A stretch of DNA of 64,000 nt from Sediminihabitans luteus (GTDB lineage Bacteria > Actinomycetota > Actinomycetes > Actinomycetales > Cellulomonadaceae). Positions 1 through 9,010 of the stretch are shown piece by piece. A program made the position numbers and the translations under genes. The stretch's first letter is position 1, and each line of letters begins with the position of its first letter. Below the pieces are notes generated by a model. It saw only the letters and a list, made by a program, of their open reading frames with translations, was not told the origin of the DNA and did no database searches. The stretch lies in NCBI RefSeq assembly GCF_002797595.1, contig NZ_PGFE01000001.1:496001-560000 (forward strand), given 5' to 3'.

Positions 1-10
1 TGGGAGGCAT
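1..10 (-). CDS. rpsK: 30S ribosomal protein S11, first codons only
   Basis: Only the first three codons and one base are inside the window; they read Met-Pro-Pro, which fits the start of actinobacterial S11. An AGGAG sequence on the minus strand at 25-21 lies 10 nt before the ATG. The position directly downstream of rpsM is where rpsK is expected. The call rests on synteny and a very short peptide. Confidence 0.55.
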
Positions 11-93
11 ATCTGTGGTTCTCCTGGTCTGAGGTCTTCGGACCGCGGCGACGGGCACCGGCCGGGGCCGGTCGTCGCGCGACGGACTGCTGC

Positions 94-468
94 TTAGCGG
101 GCCTTCTTCTTACCGGCCACGGTGCGCTTGGGGCCCTTGCGGGTACGCGCGTTCGTCTTCGTGCGCTGACCGCGCACGGGGAGGCCGCGGCGGTGACGCA
201 GGCCCTCGTAGCAGCCGATCTCGACCTTGCGGCGGATGTCGGCAGCAACCTCGCGGCGGAGGTCACCCTCGAGCTTGAAGTTGCCCTCGAGGTGGTCGCG
301 GAGCGCGACGAGCTCGGCGTCGCCGAGGTCCTTCACGCGGAGGTTGGGGTCGATCCCCGTCGCTGCCAGCGTCTGCTGGGCGCGGGTACGGCCGACGCCG
401 TAGATGTAGGTGAGCGCGATCTCGAGCCGCTTCTCGCGGGGGAGGTCGACGCCGACAAGACGTGCCAT
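94..468 (-). CDS. rpsM: 30S ribosomal protein S13
   Basis: S13 sits in the head of the small subunit, contacts the P-site tRNA and forms bridges to the large subunit. The 124-residue product has the family's helix-two-turn-helix start ([11 protein letters not shown]) and the basic C-terminal signature [15 protein letters not shown] followed by a lysine/arginine tail. Length is normal. It is the third gene of infA-rpmJ-rpsM-(rpsK), 210 nt after rpmJ and 83 nt before rpsK. A weak inverted repeat (557-564 with 579-586) lies in the gap to rpmJ. Confidence 0.98.
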   Translation of the reverse strand: MARLVGVDLPREKRLEIALTYIYGVGRTRAQQTLAATGIDPNLRVKDLGDAELVALRDHLEGNFKLEGDLRREVAADIRRKVEIGCYEGLRHRRGLPVRGQRTKTNARTRKGPKRTVAGKKKAR

Positions 469-678
469 GCCTTCCGGCTCCTGTACTTCGTTCGGAGGTC
501 TGTCGCACCGCCCTCCCGCAGTGTCGCGGGCCCCGGCCTCCGAGCCGAGGGTTCCCCCGCACCGTGCGCCGGCCGTGCCGGTGCGGTGTGCGGGTTCGTG
601 GTGGTGCGTCGTGGTGGTGACGGATCAGGTCACCTGGTGATCAGGGCGTGACGCCCCGGCACCCAAGGAGCGAGGGCG

Positions 679-792
679 TCAGCCCTGGCGCTGCTTGTGG
701 CGCAGGTTGTCGCAGATCACCATGACGCGACCGTGGCGACGAATCACCTTGCAGTTGTCGCAGATCTTCTTGACGCTGGGCTTGACCTTCAT
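679..792 (-). CDS. rpmJ: 50S ribosomal protein L36
   Basis: This 37-residue protein is the smallest ribosomal protein and binds 23S rRNA. The reading starts [14 protein letters not shown] and ends in a basic HKQRQG tail. It carries the zinc-ribbon pattern C-x2-C-x12-C-x4-H, so it is the zinc-binding (C+) form that is usually expressed when zinc is sufficient. It lies between infA (72 nt upstream) and rpsM, the standard actinobacterial order. Length and motif leave little doubt. Confidence 0.97.
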   Translation of the reverse strand: MKVKPSVKKICDNCKVIRRHGRVMVICDNLRHKQRQG

Positions 793-864
793 CAGAGTTC
801 CTCCGCCGCCGTGCGCAGGTCACGGTGGTCCGTGCCGTGCTGACGGCGTTCGATCGAGTGGTGG

Positions 865-1086
865 TTACTTGTAGCGGTAGACGATCCGGCCGCGGGACAG
901 GTCGTACGGGCTGAGCTCCACCACGACCCGGTCCTCGGGGAGGATACGGATGTAGTGCTGTCGCATCTTCCCCGAGATGTGTGCGAGAACCTTGTGACCG
1001 TTGGCCAGCTCCACGCGAAACATCGCGTTCGGCAGAGCCTCGATCACGCTGCCCTCGATCTCGATGACACCGTCCTTCTTTGCCAT
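865..1086 (-). CDS. infA: translation initiation factor IF-1
   Basis: IF-1 is a single OB-fold protein that occupies the A site during initiation together with IF-2 and IF-3. The 73-residue product ([12 protein letters not shown]..., ending GRIVYRYK) is full length and shows the family's [20 protein letters not shown] core. It is the first gene of the infA-rpmJ-rpsM unit. A 420-nt non-coding stretch lies upstream, with a candidate promoter (TTTCCC-17-TACGAT) about 160 nt before the ATG. Confidence 0.98.
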   Translation of the reverse strand: MAKKDGVIEIEGSVIEALPNAMFRVELANGHKVLAHISGKMRQHYIRILPEDRVVVELSPYDLSRGRIVYRYK

Positions 1087-1253
1087 GTCCTCCGCTAACT
1101 CTCGTCTGACTGCTTCCCCACGACGACACGACCGTACGGTCGAGGTGACGTGGTTGTTCGCGTGCGCCGTCAGCTCATGCCTTCACGCGCGGGCGCGTCG
1201 TGACGACGGCCGGTGCGGGGAGGATCGATCGAACGGACTACACCCAACGGTCT

Positions 1254-1282
1254 ATCGTACGGCATCGCCGACGATCGGGAAA
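1254..1282 (-). promoter_or_regulatory. candidate infA promoter
   Basis: On the minus strand a -35-like TTTCCC (1282-1277) is followed after 17 nt by TACGAT (1259-1254), which fits the actinobacterial TAnnnT -10. It would give a leader of about 160 nt before infA. The -35 match is weak. Confidence 0.35.
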
Positions 1283-1313
1283 CCACGCCGACCCCGCCGC
1301 GGGCAGAGAGACC

Positions 1314-1385
1314 GGTCACAGCAGGCGAGCGCAGCGGTCACACACAGCGGGCGGTCACAACTGGCGAACTCAGCGGGCGGTCACA
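1314..1385 (+). repeat. four GGTCACA elements including a 15-bp direct repeat
   Basis: GGTCACA occurs at 1314, 1336, 1353 and 1379, all in the same orientation. The last two are part of an exact 15-bp repeat CAGCGGGCGGTCACA at 1345-1359 and 1371-1385. The cluster lies just upstream of the candidate infA promoter. Repeated half-sites in one orientation resemble binding sites of OmpR-type response regulators, but this is only a resemblance. Confidence 0.6.
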
Positions 1386-1475
1386 CCGGGCGCGCACGGC
1401 GTGCGATCGGCGGGGCGAGCGACCGACCAGTCGAGCGGCCGGTCGGTCGGTCGAACGGTCTCGGTCGGTCGGCCC

Positions 1476-1510
1476 CCGGCGATCCGGTCAGCCGCCGGCG
1501 ATCCGGTCAG
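1476..1510 (+). repeat. 16-bp direct repeat at the 3' end of map
   Basis: CCGGCGATCCGGTCAG is repeated exactly at 1476-1491 and 1495-1510; the second copy runs into the map stop codon. It may have arisen by local duplication and is not an obvious terminator. Confidence 0.7.
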
Positions 1511-2397
1511 TCGAGCGAAGCGATCGTGACGCCGCGGGCCGCGAGCTCCGCCGCTCCCCCGTCGCGCGCCGTGGTCACGACCACGCCGCGCTCGGTCACG
1601 GCGACCGAGTGCTCCCAGTGCGCGGCGCGCGAGCCATCGGTCGTGACGACGGTCCAGTCGTCCGCGAGCACGGCGGTCTCCGCGCTCCCGCGCGTGATCA
1701 TCGGCTCGATCGCGACGCACAGCCCCGGCCGCACGCGCGGCCCGCGGTGCCCGCTGCGGAAGTTCAGCACGTCGGGCGGCTGGTGCATCGCGGTGCCGAT
1801 CCCGTGGCCCGTGTACTCCGTGACGATCCCGTACGCCGTACCGTTCTCGTCGCCGGCGGCCGTGATCGAGTCGTCGATCGCGTCGCCGACCTCGCCGAGC
1901 CGTGCGGCGGTCGCGAGCGCCGCGATCCCGTCCCACATCGAGCGCTCGGTCGCGGTCACGAGCGCGAGGTCGGCCACGACGTCGTCCGCGGACCGGGCGC
2001 CGACCGCACGCTCCGGGACGGCGGGGTCGAGCGCGCCGTCCTCCCCCAGCACGAACGAGAGCGCCGAGTCGCCGTGCCAGCCGTCCACGATCGCCCCGCA
2101 GTCGATCGACACGAGGTCGCCGACGGCGAGCACCCGGGAGCCGGGGATGCCGTGCACGACCTCCTCGTTGACCGAAGCGCAGATCACGCCCGTGAACCCG
2201 TGGTACCCCAGGAACGACGGCGACGCGCCCGCCGCGGTGATCACACCGGCGGCGAGCGCGTCGAGGTCTGCCGTGGTCATGCCCGGCCGGGCGGCCGTGC
2301 GCACGGCGTCGAGAGCGTCCGCGACGACGAGACCGGCCCGGCGCATCACGCGGACCTGCTCGAGCGTCTTGTACTCGATGCGCTCCCGACCGAACAT
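1507..2397 (-). CDS. map: methionine aminopeptidase, type I
   Basis: This cytoplasmic metalloprotease removes the initiator methionine from nascent proteins. The 296-residue product has the pita-bread-fold metal ligands in order: Asp in VSIDCGAIVDGWHGDSA, His in YTGHGIGTAMH, Glu in VAIEPMI and Glu in HWEHSVAVTERG. It starts with ATG at a TGATG junction with the adk stop, so its translation is probably coupled to adk. It is the last gene of secY-adk-map, a common bacterial arrangement. Confidence 0.96.
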   Translation of the reverse strand: MFGRERIEYKTLEQVRVMRRAGLVVADALDAVRTAARPGMTTADLDALAAGVITAAGASPSFLGYHGFTGVICASVNEEVVHGIPGSRVLAVGDLVSIDCGAIVDGWHGDSALSFVLGEDGALDPAVPERAVGARSADDVVADLALVTATERSMWDGIAALATAARLGEVGDAIDDSITAAGDENGTAYGIVTEYTGHGIGTAMHQPPDVLNFRSGHRGPRVRPGLCVAIEPMITRGSAETAVLADDWTVVTTDGSRAAHWEHSVAVTERGVVVTTARDGGAAELAARGVTIASLD

Positions 2398-2996
2398 CAG
2401 GCCGTGACGCGCGGGGCGAGGGCCGCGACCAGGCGCGCCGTCACCTCGTCGATGTCGCCGATGCCGTCCACGCGCTCGAGCAGGTCACGCTCGGCGTAGG
2501 CGGACGTGAGCGGAGCCGTCTGCTCGTCGTAGATGTCGAGGCGGCGGGCGATCGCCTCCTCGGTGTCGTCCTCGCGACCCTCGAGCTCGGCACGCTTGCG
2601 CAGACGCTCGAGCAGCTCGCCGCGCTCGGCCGTGAGCTCGAGCACCGCGTCGAGCGAGACGCCGAGGTCACCGAGGATCGCGTCGAGCTCGACGACCTGC
2701 GCCGCGTTGCGGGGGTAGCCGTCGAGGATGAAGCCCTGCGCGACGTCGTCGGCCGCGAGACGGTCGCGGACCATCGCGTTCGTGACCTCGTCGGGCACGA
2801 GCTCGCCCTTGGCCGAGTACTCCTGGGCCAGGCGACCCAGCTCGGTGCCGCCCTTGATGTTGGCCCGGAAGATGTCGCCCGTGGAGATCGCGGGGACGTC
2901 GTACCGCTCGGCGAGGCGCGCGGCCTGGGTGCCCTTGCCGGCACCCTGCGGGCCCATGATGATCAGGCGGGCGGACTTCTGGTCGTTCTGGCTCAA
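2397..2996 (-). CDS. adk: adenylate kinase
   Basis: Adenylate kinase interconverts ATP plus AMP and two ADP. The product has the P-loop GPQGAGKGTQ (residues 15-24), the DGYPRN motif (92-97) and a short LID without zinc cysteines, the usual actinobacterial form of about 190-200 residues. I chose a TTG start at 2996 because it overlaps the secY stop (TTGA) and leaves ten residues before the first beta strand. The next Met lies inside that strand and would truncate the fold. The start is inferred; the identity is certain. Confidence 0.95.
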   Translation of the reverse strand: MSQNDQKSARLIIMGPQGAGKGTQAARLAERYDVPAISTGDIFRANIKGGTELGRLAQEYSAKGELVPDEVTNAMVRDRLAADDVAQGFILDGYPRNAAQVVELDAILGDLGVSLDAVLELTAERGELLERLRKRAELEGREDDTEEAIARRLDIYDEQTAPLTSAYAERDLLERVDGIGDIDEVTARLVAALAPRVTA

Positions 2997-4288
2997 CGCA
3001 AGAACCCTTCGTAGTGGCGCTGCTGCAGCTGCGAGTCGATCTGCTTGACGGTCTCCAGGCCGACACCGACGACGATGAGGATCGAGCTCCCACCGAACGG
3101 GATGTTGGTCGAGACGCCGAGGGCGACGAGCACCAGCGTCGGCAGCAGCGCGACGAGCGCGAGATAGATGGAACCCGCCGAGGTGATGCGGGTGATGACG
3201 TAGTCGAGGTACTCCGCCGTGGGGCGGCCCGCCCGGATCCCGGGGATGAAGCCGCCGTACTTCTTCATGTTGTCGGCGACCTCGTCCGGGTTGAACGTGA
3301 TCGCGGTGTAGAAGAACGCGAAGAAGATGATCATGAGCACGTACAGCGCGATGTGCAGGGGCGCCGACTGCGGCACGAGGTTCCGCGAGACCCACTGCAC
3401 CCACCCGGCGGTCGGGTCGCCGAACTGCGCGACGAGGCCCGGGACCGCCAGGATCGAGGACGCGAAGATCACGGGGATCACGCCGGCCATGTTGATCTTG
3501 ATCGGGATGTACGTCGACGAGCCGCCGTACATCTTGCGGCCCACCATGCGCTTGGCGTACTGGACCGGGATCCGTCGCTGCGACTGCTCGACGAACACCA
3601 CGAGCCCGATCACGATGATGATCACGACGATCACGATCGCGAACTTGCCGATGCCGCCGACGCCGGCCGAGATCGACCAGAGCGCCGCGGGGAAGCTCGC
3701 GGCGATCGACGTGAAGATGAGGAGCGACATGCCGTTGCCGATGCCGCGCTCCGAGATGAGCTCGCCGAGCCACATGATCAGGCCCGTGCCGGCGGTCATC
3801 GTGATGACCATGATCGTGAGGGTCATGAAGCTGTCGTCAGGGATGACGTCGACGCCGCAGCCCGGGAACAGCACGCCGTTGCGCGCGGTCGTGATGACCG
3901 TCGTCGACTGGAGGATCGCGAGGGCGATCGTCAGGTAGCGCGTGTACTGCGTGAGCTTCGCGGTACCCGACTGGCCCTCCTTGTGGAGCGCCTCGAAACG
4001 AGGGATCACGACGCGCAGCAGCTGCACGATGATGCTCGCGGTGATGTACGGCATGATGCCGAGCGCGAAGATCGAGAGCTGGAGCAGGGCTCCGCCGCTG
4101 AACAGGTTCACCAGACCGAGAAGGTCGTTGTTGCCCTGCTGCGCGATGCACTGCTGGACGTTCGGGTAGTCGACACCGGGCGCGGGGATGAACGAGCCGA
4201 CGCGGTAGATGACGATGATTCCGAGCGTGAACAACAGCTTGCGCCGCAGGTCGGGCGTCCGGAAAGCCCGGGCGAATGCGCTGAGCAC
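2993..4288 (-). CDS. secY: protein translocase subunit SecY
   Basis: SecY is the channel of the general secretion translocon and works with SecE (encoded at 39.4 kb) and SecG. The 431-residue product is hydrophobic with about ten membrane segments, starts LSAFARAFRTPDLRRKLLFTLG and ends in the family's basic QRHYEGFLR tail. It begins with GTG preceded at only 3-4 nt by a strong AGGAGGA. It leads the secY-adk-map unit and is separated from rplO by a hairpin and 240 nt. Confidence 0.98.
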   Translation of the reverse strand: MLSAFARAFRTPDLRRKLLFTLGIIVIYRVGSFIPAPGVDYPNVQQCIAQQGNNDLLGLVNLFSGGALLQLSIFALGIMPYITASIIVQLLRVVIPRFEALHKEGQSGTAKLTQYTRYLTIALAILQSTTVITTARNGVLFPGCGVDVIPDDSFMTLTIMVITMTAGTGLIMWLGELISERGIGNGMSLLIFTSIAASFPAALWSISAGVGGIGKFAIVIVVIIIVIGLVVFVEQSQRRIPVQYAKRMVGRKMYGGSSTYIPIKINMAGVIPVIFASSILAVPGLVAQFGDPTAGWVQWVSRNLVPQSAPLHIALYVLMIIFFAFFYTAITFNPDEVADNMKKYGGFIPGIRAGRPTAEYLDYVITRITSAGSIYLALVALLPTLVLVALGVSTNIPFGGSSILIVVGVGLETVKQIDSQLQQRHYEGFLR

Positions 4289-4425
4289 CTATCCTCCTGG
4301 CCCGCCGAAGCGGGAGCTAGTGCGCCGCGAGCGGCGAGAGCTGACACCACCGTGACGGGCGCCACAGGCACCTTAGCCCGTGCTGCACCCTCGTCGATGC
4401 GTCATGACAAGTCGAACGGTCAGAG

Positions 4426-4431
4426 ATTCTA
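4426..4431 (-). promoter_or_regulatory. candidate -10 box for secY
   Basis: TAGAAT on the minus strand (4431-4426) lies about 140 nt before the secY GTG and after the rplO hairpin. No good -35 sequence is seen at 16-18 nt, so this is tentative. Confidence 0.25.
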
Positions 4432-4487
4432 CGTGCTCCGGGGAGCAGAGCTGCACCCGCGGCCCGTCGGACGGCCCCGGATACGCC

Positions 4488-4526
4488 GACAGGGCCGGCA
4501 GCGCATCGTGCGCCACCGGCCCTGTC
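4488..4526 (-). terminator. hairpin after rplO (end of spc unit)
   Basis: An 11-bp perfect stem (4488-4498 with 4516-4526) encloses a second 5-bp stem (gcgca with tgcgc) and begins about 6 nt after the rplO stop. There is no T-run, as is common for high-GC terminators. It separates the spc unit from secY. Confidence 0.7.
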
Positions 4527-4532
4527 AGTCGG

Positions 4533-5024
4533 TCAGTCCTCCGAGACGGAGCCACCGGCCGCGAGGATCTTCTCCTTCGCGGAACCCGAGTACGCGTCGA
4601 CCGCGACCTCGAGCTTGACCGTGACCTCGCCGGTACCGAGAACCTTGACGAGCTGGCCCTTGCGGACCGCGCCCTTCGCGACCAGGTCCTCGACGGTGAC
4701 GGAGCCACCCTCGGGGTACAGCGCGGAGAGCTTGTCCAGGTTCACGACCTGGTACTCGGTGCGGAACGGGTTCTTGAACCCGCGCAGCTTCGGGAGACGC
4801 ATGTGGAGGGGCATCTGCCCACCCTCGAAGCGCTCCGGAACCTGGTAGCGAGCCTTCGTACCCTTGGTACCGCGACCTGCCGTCTTACCCTTCGACGCCT
4901 CACCACGACCCACGCGGGTCTTGGCGGTCTTGGCGCCCGGAGCCGGACGGAGGTGGTGCATCTTCAGCGTGCTGACGGTCTCGGCCGGAGCCTCGACGAC
5001 GTCCTTCTTGGCCTTCTCAGCCAT
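4533..5024 (-). CDS. rplO: 50S ribosomal protein L15
   Basis: L15 binds 23S rRNA and acts late in large-subunit assembly. The 163-residue product has the glycine-rich basic N-terminal part ([23 protein letters not shown]) and the C-terminal L18e/L15 fold. It carries about 15 extra acidic/alanine residues at the N terminus compared with short family members. It follows rpmD by 2 nt and is the last gene of the spc unit; a hairpin lies directly after it. Confidence 0.98.
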   Translation of the reverse strand: MAEKAKKDVVEAPAETVSTLKMHHLRPAPGAKTAKTRVGRGEASKGKTAGRGTKGTKARYQVPERFEGGQMPLHMRLPKLRGFKNPFRTEYQVVNLDKLSALYPEGGSVTVEDLVAKGAVRKGQLVKVLGTGEVTVKLEVAVDAYSGSAKEKILAAGGSVSED

Positions 5025-5026
5025 GA

Positions 5027-5209
5027 TCAGTCGACCTCCTCAACGGCGACGAGGTGCGCCACCGTCGCGACCATGCCGCGGATCTCCGGGCGGTCCTCCT
5101 TCACGGCGGTGTCGCCGATCCGCTTGAGGCCCAGAGTGCGCAGCGTGTCGCGCTGGTTCTGCTTGCCGCCGATGGCGGACTTGGTCTGGGTGACCTTGAG
5201 ACGAGCCAT
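5027..5209 (-). CDS. rpmD: 50S ribosomal protein L30
   Basis: This 60-residue large-subunit protein has the family's start [13 protein letters not shown] and the conserved [13 protein letters not shown] segment. An in-frame GTG lies one codon upstream, but the ATG at 5209 forms a TGATG junction with the rpsE stop and gives the standard N terminus, so I use it. It is placed between rpsE and rplO as in most bacteria. Confidence 0.97.
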   Translation of the reverse strand: MARLKVTQTKSAIGGKQNQRDTLRTLGLKRIGDTAVKEDRPEIRGMVATVAHLVAVEEVD

Positions 5210-5889
5210 CACGCACCTGCCTCTGCTGCCACGGCCTTGCCCGCAGCCTGCGCACGCAGCAGCGCCGCCGGGGCGACGTGCTCGAGCGGAAGGCCACGAC
5301 GCGCGGCGACCGACTCCGGCTGCTCCAGGTTACGGAGAGCCTCGACCGTTGCGTGGACGATGTTGATCGCGTTCGACGAACCGAGCGACTTGCTCAGGAC
5401 GTCGTGGATGCCGGCGCACTCCAGGACGGCGCGCACCGGACCACCGGCGATCACACCGGTACCCGGGGCGGCCGGACGGAGGAACACGACGCCTGCGGCG
5501 GCCTCACCCTGGATGGGGTGAGGGATGGTGCCCTGGATGCGGGGGACGCGGAAGAAGCTCTTCTTCGCCTCCTCGACACCCTTGGCGATCGCCGCGGGCA
5601 CCTCCTTGGCCTTGCCGTAGCCGACGCCGACCTGACCGTCACCGTCGCCGACGACGACGAGGGCGGTGAAGCTGAAGCGACGACCACCCTTGACGACCTT
5701 GGAGACACGGTTGATCGTGACGACGCGCTCGACGAAGGCGTTCTTCTCGGCGGCCTCGTTGCGGCGGCCGTCGCGACGACCGCCGTCACGGCCGCCCTGG
5801 CCGCGGCGGTCGCCGCGACCGGCCTGGCCGGCCGACTCGTTGGCGGCACCCTGGGGGGCGCCGGTGCTGCTGCGCTGCCCTGCAGCCAT
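5209..5889 (-). CDS. rpsE: 30S ribosomal protein S5
   Basis: S5 is needed for translational accuracy and helicase activity at the mRNA entry channel. Of 226 residues, the core from [20 protein letters not shown] onward matches the S5 double-stranded-RNA-binding domain plus the C-terminal domain. The first 45 or so residues are a Gly/Arg/Asp-rich extension that is longer than in E. coli. Longer upstream frames exist, but the ATG at 5889 gives the usual actinobacterial start [10 protein letters not shown]. It lies between rplR and rpmD. Confidence 0.97.
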   Translation of the reverse strand: MAAGQRSSTGAPQGAANESAGQAGRGDRRGQGGRDGGRRDGRRNEAAEKNAFVERVVTINRVSKVVKGGRRFSFTALVVVGDGDGQVGVGYGKAKEVPAAIAKGVEEAKKSFFRVPRIQGTIPHPIQGEAAAGVVFLRPAAPGTGVIAGGPVRAVLECAGIHDVLSKSLGSSNAINIVHATVEALRNLEQPESVAARRGLPLEHVAPAALLRAQAAGKAVAAEAGA

Positions 5890-5929
5890 CAGAGAATCCT
5901 TTGCTTCCGTGCGGAGATGGTGAGCGTCG

Positions 5930-6301
5930 TCACAGGGCCAGACCGCCTTCGCGGGCCCCGTCGGCGACTGCTGCCACCCGGCCGTGGTACTTGTTGCCAC
6001 CGCGGTCGAAGACGACCGAGTCGATGCCAGCGGCCTTCGCGCGCTCGGCGACGAGCTCGCCGACCTTGCGGGCCTTGGCGCTCTTGTCGCCCTCGGCCGC
6101 ACGGACGTCGGCCTCGAGCGTCGAGGCCGAGGCCAGCGTGTGGCCGACGGCGTCGTCCACGACCTGAGCCGTGATGTGACGCGACGAACGGGTCACGACG
6201 AGACGCGGACGAGCCGCGGTCCCGACGACCTTCTTGCGCAGGCGCAGGTGGCGACGGCGGCGCGAGACGGCCTTGCCCTTGCCCAGAACCTTGAGAGCCA
6301 T
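5930..6301 (-). CDS. rplR: 50S ribosomal protein L18
   Basis: L18 binds 5S rRNA together with L5 and helps place it in the central protuberance. The 123-residue product has the basic N-terminal arm ([21 protein letters not shown]) and the core [21 protein letters not shown] at 6301 overlaps the rplF stop as TGATG; a GTG one codon upstream is less likely. It is flanked by rplF and rpsE as expected for the spc unit. Confidence 0.98.
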   Translation of the reverse strand: MALKVLGKGKAVSRRRRHLRLRKKVVGTAARPRLVVTRSSRHITAQVVDDAVGHTLASASTLEADVRAAEGDKSAKARKVGELVAERAKAAGIDSVVFDRGGNKYHGRVAAVADGAREGGLAL

Positions 6302-6837
6302 CACTTACCAGCCTTTCCGACCTTGCGGCGGACGACCTCGCCGGCGTACCGCACACCCTTGCCCTTGTACGGCTCGGGCTTGCGGATCTTGCGAATGTTC
6401 GCCGCGACCTCGCCGACCTGCTGCTTGTCGATGCCGGCGACCGAGAACTTGGTCGGCGACTCGACGGCGAAGGAGATGCCCTCCGGCGCAGCGATGACGA
6501 CGGGGTGGCTGAAACCGAGCGCGAACTCGAGCTCCGAGCCCTTGGCCGCGACGCGGTAACCGGTACCGACGATCTCGAGCTTCTTCTCGTAGCCCTGGGT
6601 CACACCGGTGATGATGTTGGCCAGCAGGGTACGGGTCAGGCCGTGCAGCGAGCGCGACGCGCGCTCGTCGTCCGGACGGGACACGACGAGCGTGCCGTCC
6701 TCCTGCTCGACCGAGATGGGTGCGGGCACCGTGTGCTCAAGGGTGCCCTTGGGCCCCTTGACCGTGACGAGCGCGCCGCTGATGGTGACGTCCACTCCGG
6801 CGGGAACCGGAACGGGGATCTTGCCGATACGAGACAT
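6301..6837 (-). CDS. rplF: 50S ribosomal protein L6
   Basis: L6 lies near the sarcin-ricin loop and the factor-binding site of the large subunit. The 178-residue product is full length, starts [19 protein letters not shown] and has the C-terminal signature [19 protein letters not shown]. It shares a base with the rplR start and follows rpsH by 27 nt in the spc unit. Confidence 0.98.
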   Translation of the reverse strand: MSRIGKIPVPVPAGVDVTISGALVTVKGPKGTLEHTVPAPISVEQEDGTLVVSRPDDERASRSLHGLTRTLLANIITGVTQGYEKKLEIVGTGYRVAAKGSELEFALGFSHPVVIAAPEGISFAVESPTKFSVAGIDKQQVGEVAANIRKIRKPEPYKGKGVRYAGEVVRRKVGKAGK

Positions 6838-6864
6838 GGCGTATCTCTCCTTTCCGAGTTCCGA

Positions 6865-7263
6865 TTACCAGACGTAGGCGAGGACTTCGCCGCCGACGCC
6901 CTTGGAGTGTGCCTGGCGGTCCGTGAGGAGGCCCGACGACGTGGACAGGATCGCCACGCCGAGGCCGCCACGGACGGTCGGCAGCTTGGTCGACTTCGCG
7001 TACACGCGAAGACCGGGCTTCGAGACACGGGTGATCCCGACGAGCGAGCGCTCGCGGTTCGGCCCGTACTTGAGCTCGATGGTCAGGTTCTTGCCCACGC
7101 GAGCGTCCTCGACGCTCCAGCCGGAGATGTATCCCTCGGCCTGCAGGATCTCAGCAATGTGCGACTTCAGCTTCGAGAACGGCATGGTGACCGTGTCGTG
7201 GTGCGCCGAGTTCGCGTTTCGCAGACGCGTCAGCATGTCTGCGATCGGGTCGGTCATCGTCAT
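6865..7263 (-). CDS. rpsH: 30S ribosomal protein S8
   Basis: S8 binds the central domain of 16S rRNA, and in E. coli it represses the spc operon. The 132-residue product starts [17 protein letters not shown] and ends with the conserved [12 protein letters not shown]...GGEVLAYVW region. A second Met two codons later is an alternative start. It lies between rpsZ (90 nt upstream) and rplF. I saw no obvious S8-binding mimic in the rplE region by eye. Confidence 0.98.
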   Translation of the reverse strand: MTMTDPIADMLTRLRNANSAHHDTVTMPFSKLKSHIAEILQAEGYISGWSVEDARVGKNLTIELKYGPNRERSLVGITRVSKPGLRVYAKSTKLPTVRGGLGVAILSTSSGLLTDRQAHSKGVGGEVLAYVW

Positions 7264-7353
7264 TGGGCTTCAGCCCTTCCTCGCCGGGGTATCTGACCTG
7301 CCGCGCTGTGGCCCCGAGGGGCCGGCGACGTCGTCAGACCTGCGACGTAGTTG

Positions 7354-7539
7354 TTACCAGCTGCTCTTGGTGACGCCGGGGAGCTCACCACGGTGGGCCA
7401 TCTCGCGAAGGCACACGCGGCAGAGGCCGAACTTGCGGTACACCGAGTGCGGGCGACCGCACTTCTGGCACCGGGTGTAGGCACGGACCGCGAACTTGGG
7501 CTTCGCGGCCGCCTTGTTGACCAGGGCCTTCTTCGCCAT
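7354..7539 (-). CDS. rpsZ: 30S ribosomal protein S14, zinc-binding type Z
   Basis: S14 is a small-subunit head protein. This 61-residue form has the zinc ribbon C-x2-C-x12-C-x2-C ([20 protein letters not shown]) that marks the type-Z paralogue, which needs zinc. Many actinobacteria carry a second zinc-free copy elsewhere. The ATG at 7539 gives the normal N terminus [16 protein letters not shown]. The gene starts 1 nt after the rplE stop and precedes rpsH. Confidence 0.97.
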   Translation of the reverse strand: MAKKALVNKAAAKPKFAVRAYTRCQKCGRPHSVYRKFGLCRVCLREMAHRGELPGVTKSSW

Positions 7540-7540
7540 G

Positions 7541-8116
7541 TCAGTTCTCCTTGAAGGGGAAGCCGAGCTGGCGCAGCAGGGAGCGGCCCTCAGCATCGGT
7601 CGTCGCGGTCGTGACGACCGTGATGTCCATACCGCGGACACGGTCGATCTTGTCCTGATCGATCTCGTGGAACATCGACTGCTCCGTGAGGCCGAACGTG
7701 TAGTTGCCGTGACCGTCGAACTGCTTGGCCGAGAGACCGCGGAAGTCACGGATGCGGGGCAGGGCCGTCGAGAGCAGACGGTCCAGGAACTCCCACATGC
7801 GGTCGCCGCGCAGCGTGACGTGCGCGCCGATCGGCATGCCCTCGCGCAGCTTGAACTGCGCGATGGACTTGCGGGCCTTCGTGACCTGCGGCTTCTGACC
7901 CGTGATCGCGGTCAGGTCGCGGATCGCGCCCTCGATGAGCTTGGAGTCCTTGGCGGCGTCACCGACACCCATGTTGACGACGATCTTCGACAGACCGGCG
8001 ACCTGGTTGACGTTGACGTGCCCGAACTCCTCGCGGAGGCCGGCGATGATCTCCTCGCGGTACCGCGACTTGAGGCGCGGCAGGGCGGGGGCTTCGAGCG
8101 TGGTGTTCTCGCTCAT
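7541..8116 (-). CDS. rplE: 50S ribosomal protein L5
   Basis: L5 binds 5S rRNA and forms a bridge with S13. The 191-residue product has the signature region [24 protein letters not shown] and the C-terminal core. It has a short N-terminal extension ([17 protein letters not shown]) compared with E. coli. Its start overlaps the rplX stop as TGATG, suggesting coupled translation. Confidence 0.98.
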   Translation of the reverse strand: MSENTTLEAPALPRLKSRYREEIIAGLREEFGHVNVNQVAGLSKIVVNMGVGDAAKDSKLIEGAIRDLTAITGQKPQVTKARKSIAQFKLREGMPIGAHVTLRGDRMWEFLDRLLSTALPRIRDFRGLSAKQFDGHGNYTFGLTEQSMFHEIDQDKIDRVRGMDITVVTTATTDAEGRSLLRQLGFPFKEN

Positions 8117-8457
8117 CAGATGTCCTTCCCGGAACGCTTGGCGACGCGCACGCGAACGGTACGCGTACGGCCGTCACGCTCGACCTCTTCGGTGCGGTAC
8201 CCGACGCGGGTGCCCTTCTTGGTCTCCGGGTCGACGACCATCACGTTGCTCACGTGGATCGGGGCCTCGACGGTCTCGATGCCGCCGGTGCGGGTGCCGC
8301 GCTGCGACTGCCCGACCTTGACGTGCTTCGTGACGCGCTGGACACCCTCGACGACCAGACGGTCGCTGTCCTTGAGGACCTCGAGGACGCGGCCCTGCTT
8401 GCCCTTGTCCTTGCCGGAGATGACGACGACGAGGTCGCCCTTCTTGATCTTCGCCAT
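8116..8457 (-). CDS. rplX: 50S ribosomal protein L24
   Basis: L24 is an early assembly protein that binds the 5' end of 23S rRNA. The 113-residue product starts [24 protein letters not shown], a KOW motif that defines the family. It begins 2 nt after rplN and overlaps rplE by one base. Confidence 0.98.
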   Translation of the reverse strand: MAKIKKGDLVVVISGKDKGKQGRVLEVLKDSDRLVVEGVQRVTKHVKVGQSQRGTRTGGIETVEAPIHVSNVMVVDPETKKGTRVGYRTEEVERDGRTRTVRVRVAKRSGKDI

Positions 8458-8459
8458 GG

Positions 8460-8828
8460 TCAGAGCACCTCCGGTGCCAGCGAGATGATCTTCATGAACT
8501 TCTTGTCACGAAGCTCGCGACCGACGGGGCCGAAGATGCGCGTACCGCGCGGCTCCCCGTCGTTCTTGAGGATCACGGCGGCGTTCTCGTCGAACTTGAT
8601 GTAGGAACCGTCCGGACGACGGCGCTCCTTGGCGGTCCGGACGACGACGGCCTTGACCACGTCGCCCTTCTTCACGTTGCCGCCGGGGATCGCGTCCTTG
8701 ACGGTGGCGACGATGGTGTCGCCGATTCCGGCGTAGCGACGGCCCGAGCCACCGAGAACGCGGATGCAGAGGATTTCCTTCGCACCCGTGTTGTCGGCGA
8801 CACGAAGTCGCGACTCCTGCTGGATCAT
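8460..8828 (-). CDS. rplN: 50S ribosomal protein L14
   Basis: L14 lies at the subunit interface and binds 23S rRNA. The 122-residue product is exactly family length and has the signature [18 protein letters not shown]. An AGGAG sequence lies 8 nt before the ATG. It is the first gene of the spc unit here, because a strong hairpin separates it from rpsQ in the 182-nt gap upstream. Confidence 0.98.
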   Translation of the reverse strand: MIQQESRLRVADNTGAKEILCIRVLGGSGRRYAGIGDTIVATVKDAIPGGNVKKGDVVKAVVVRTAKERRRPDGSYIKFDENAAVILKNDGEPRGTRIFGPVGRELRDKKFMKIISLAPEVL

Positions 8829-8950
8829 GTAGTGAACTCCTGTCGTCGAGCCGGTTCTCGCTGCGCGAGCCTTGCCGAACGGATAGCTGTCAGTGTCAGC
8901 CGCTCGCCACTGGCGTGATCGCCTCGGCGGTGGCTGGGTCAGTCACTGGG

Positions 8951-9003
8951 TGATCGCGGGGAGGGCCGGGTACCAGGATACGGCACCCGGCCCACCGCGA
9001 TCA
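8951..9003 (-). terminator. double-stem terminator after rpsQ
   Basis: Two stacked perfect 9-bp stems (8951-8959 with 8995-9003, then 8963-8971 with 8985-8993) are separated by a small internal loop and start 7 nt after the rpsQ stop. There is no T-run. It ends the S10 unit, so the spc unit would need its own promoter in 8829-8950. I found none with a convincing -35/-10 pair there. Confidence 0.8.
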
Positions 9004-9010
9004 GGGGGTA

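Larger units (their letters stand above)
1087..1506. other. intergenic region between map and infA
   Basis: This 420-nt stretch holds no convincing gene. It contains the candidate infA promoter, four same-strand GGTCACA elements and two short direct repeats close to the end of map, listed separately. I see no clear hairpin terminator for the secY-adk-map unit in it. Confidence 0.6.

Noticed and set aside
1201-2499. Plus-strand frames opposite map and its downstream region
   Set aside because: No ribosome-binding site, domain or typical codon pattern; map on the minus strand explains the coding signal.
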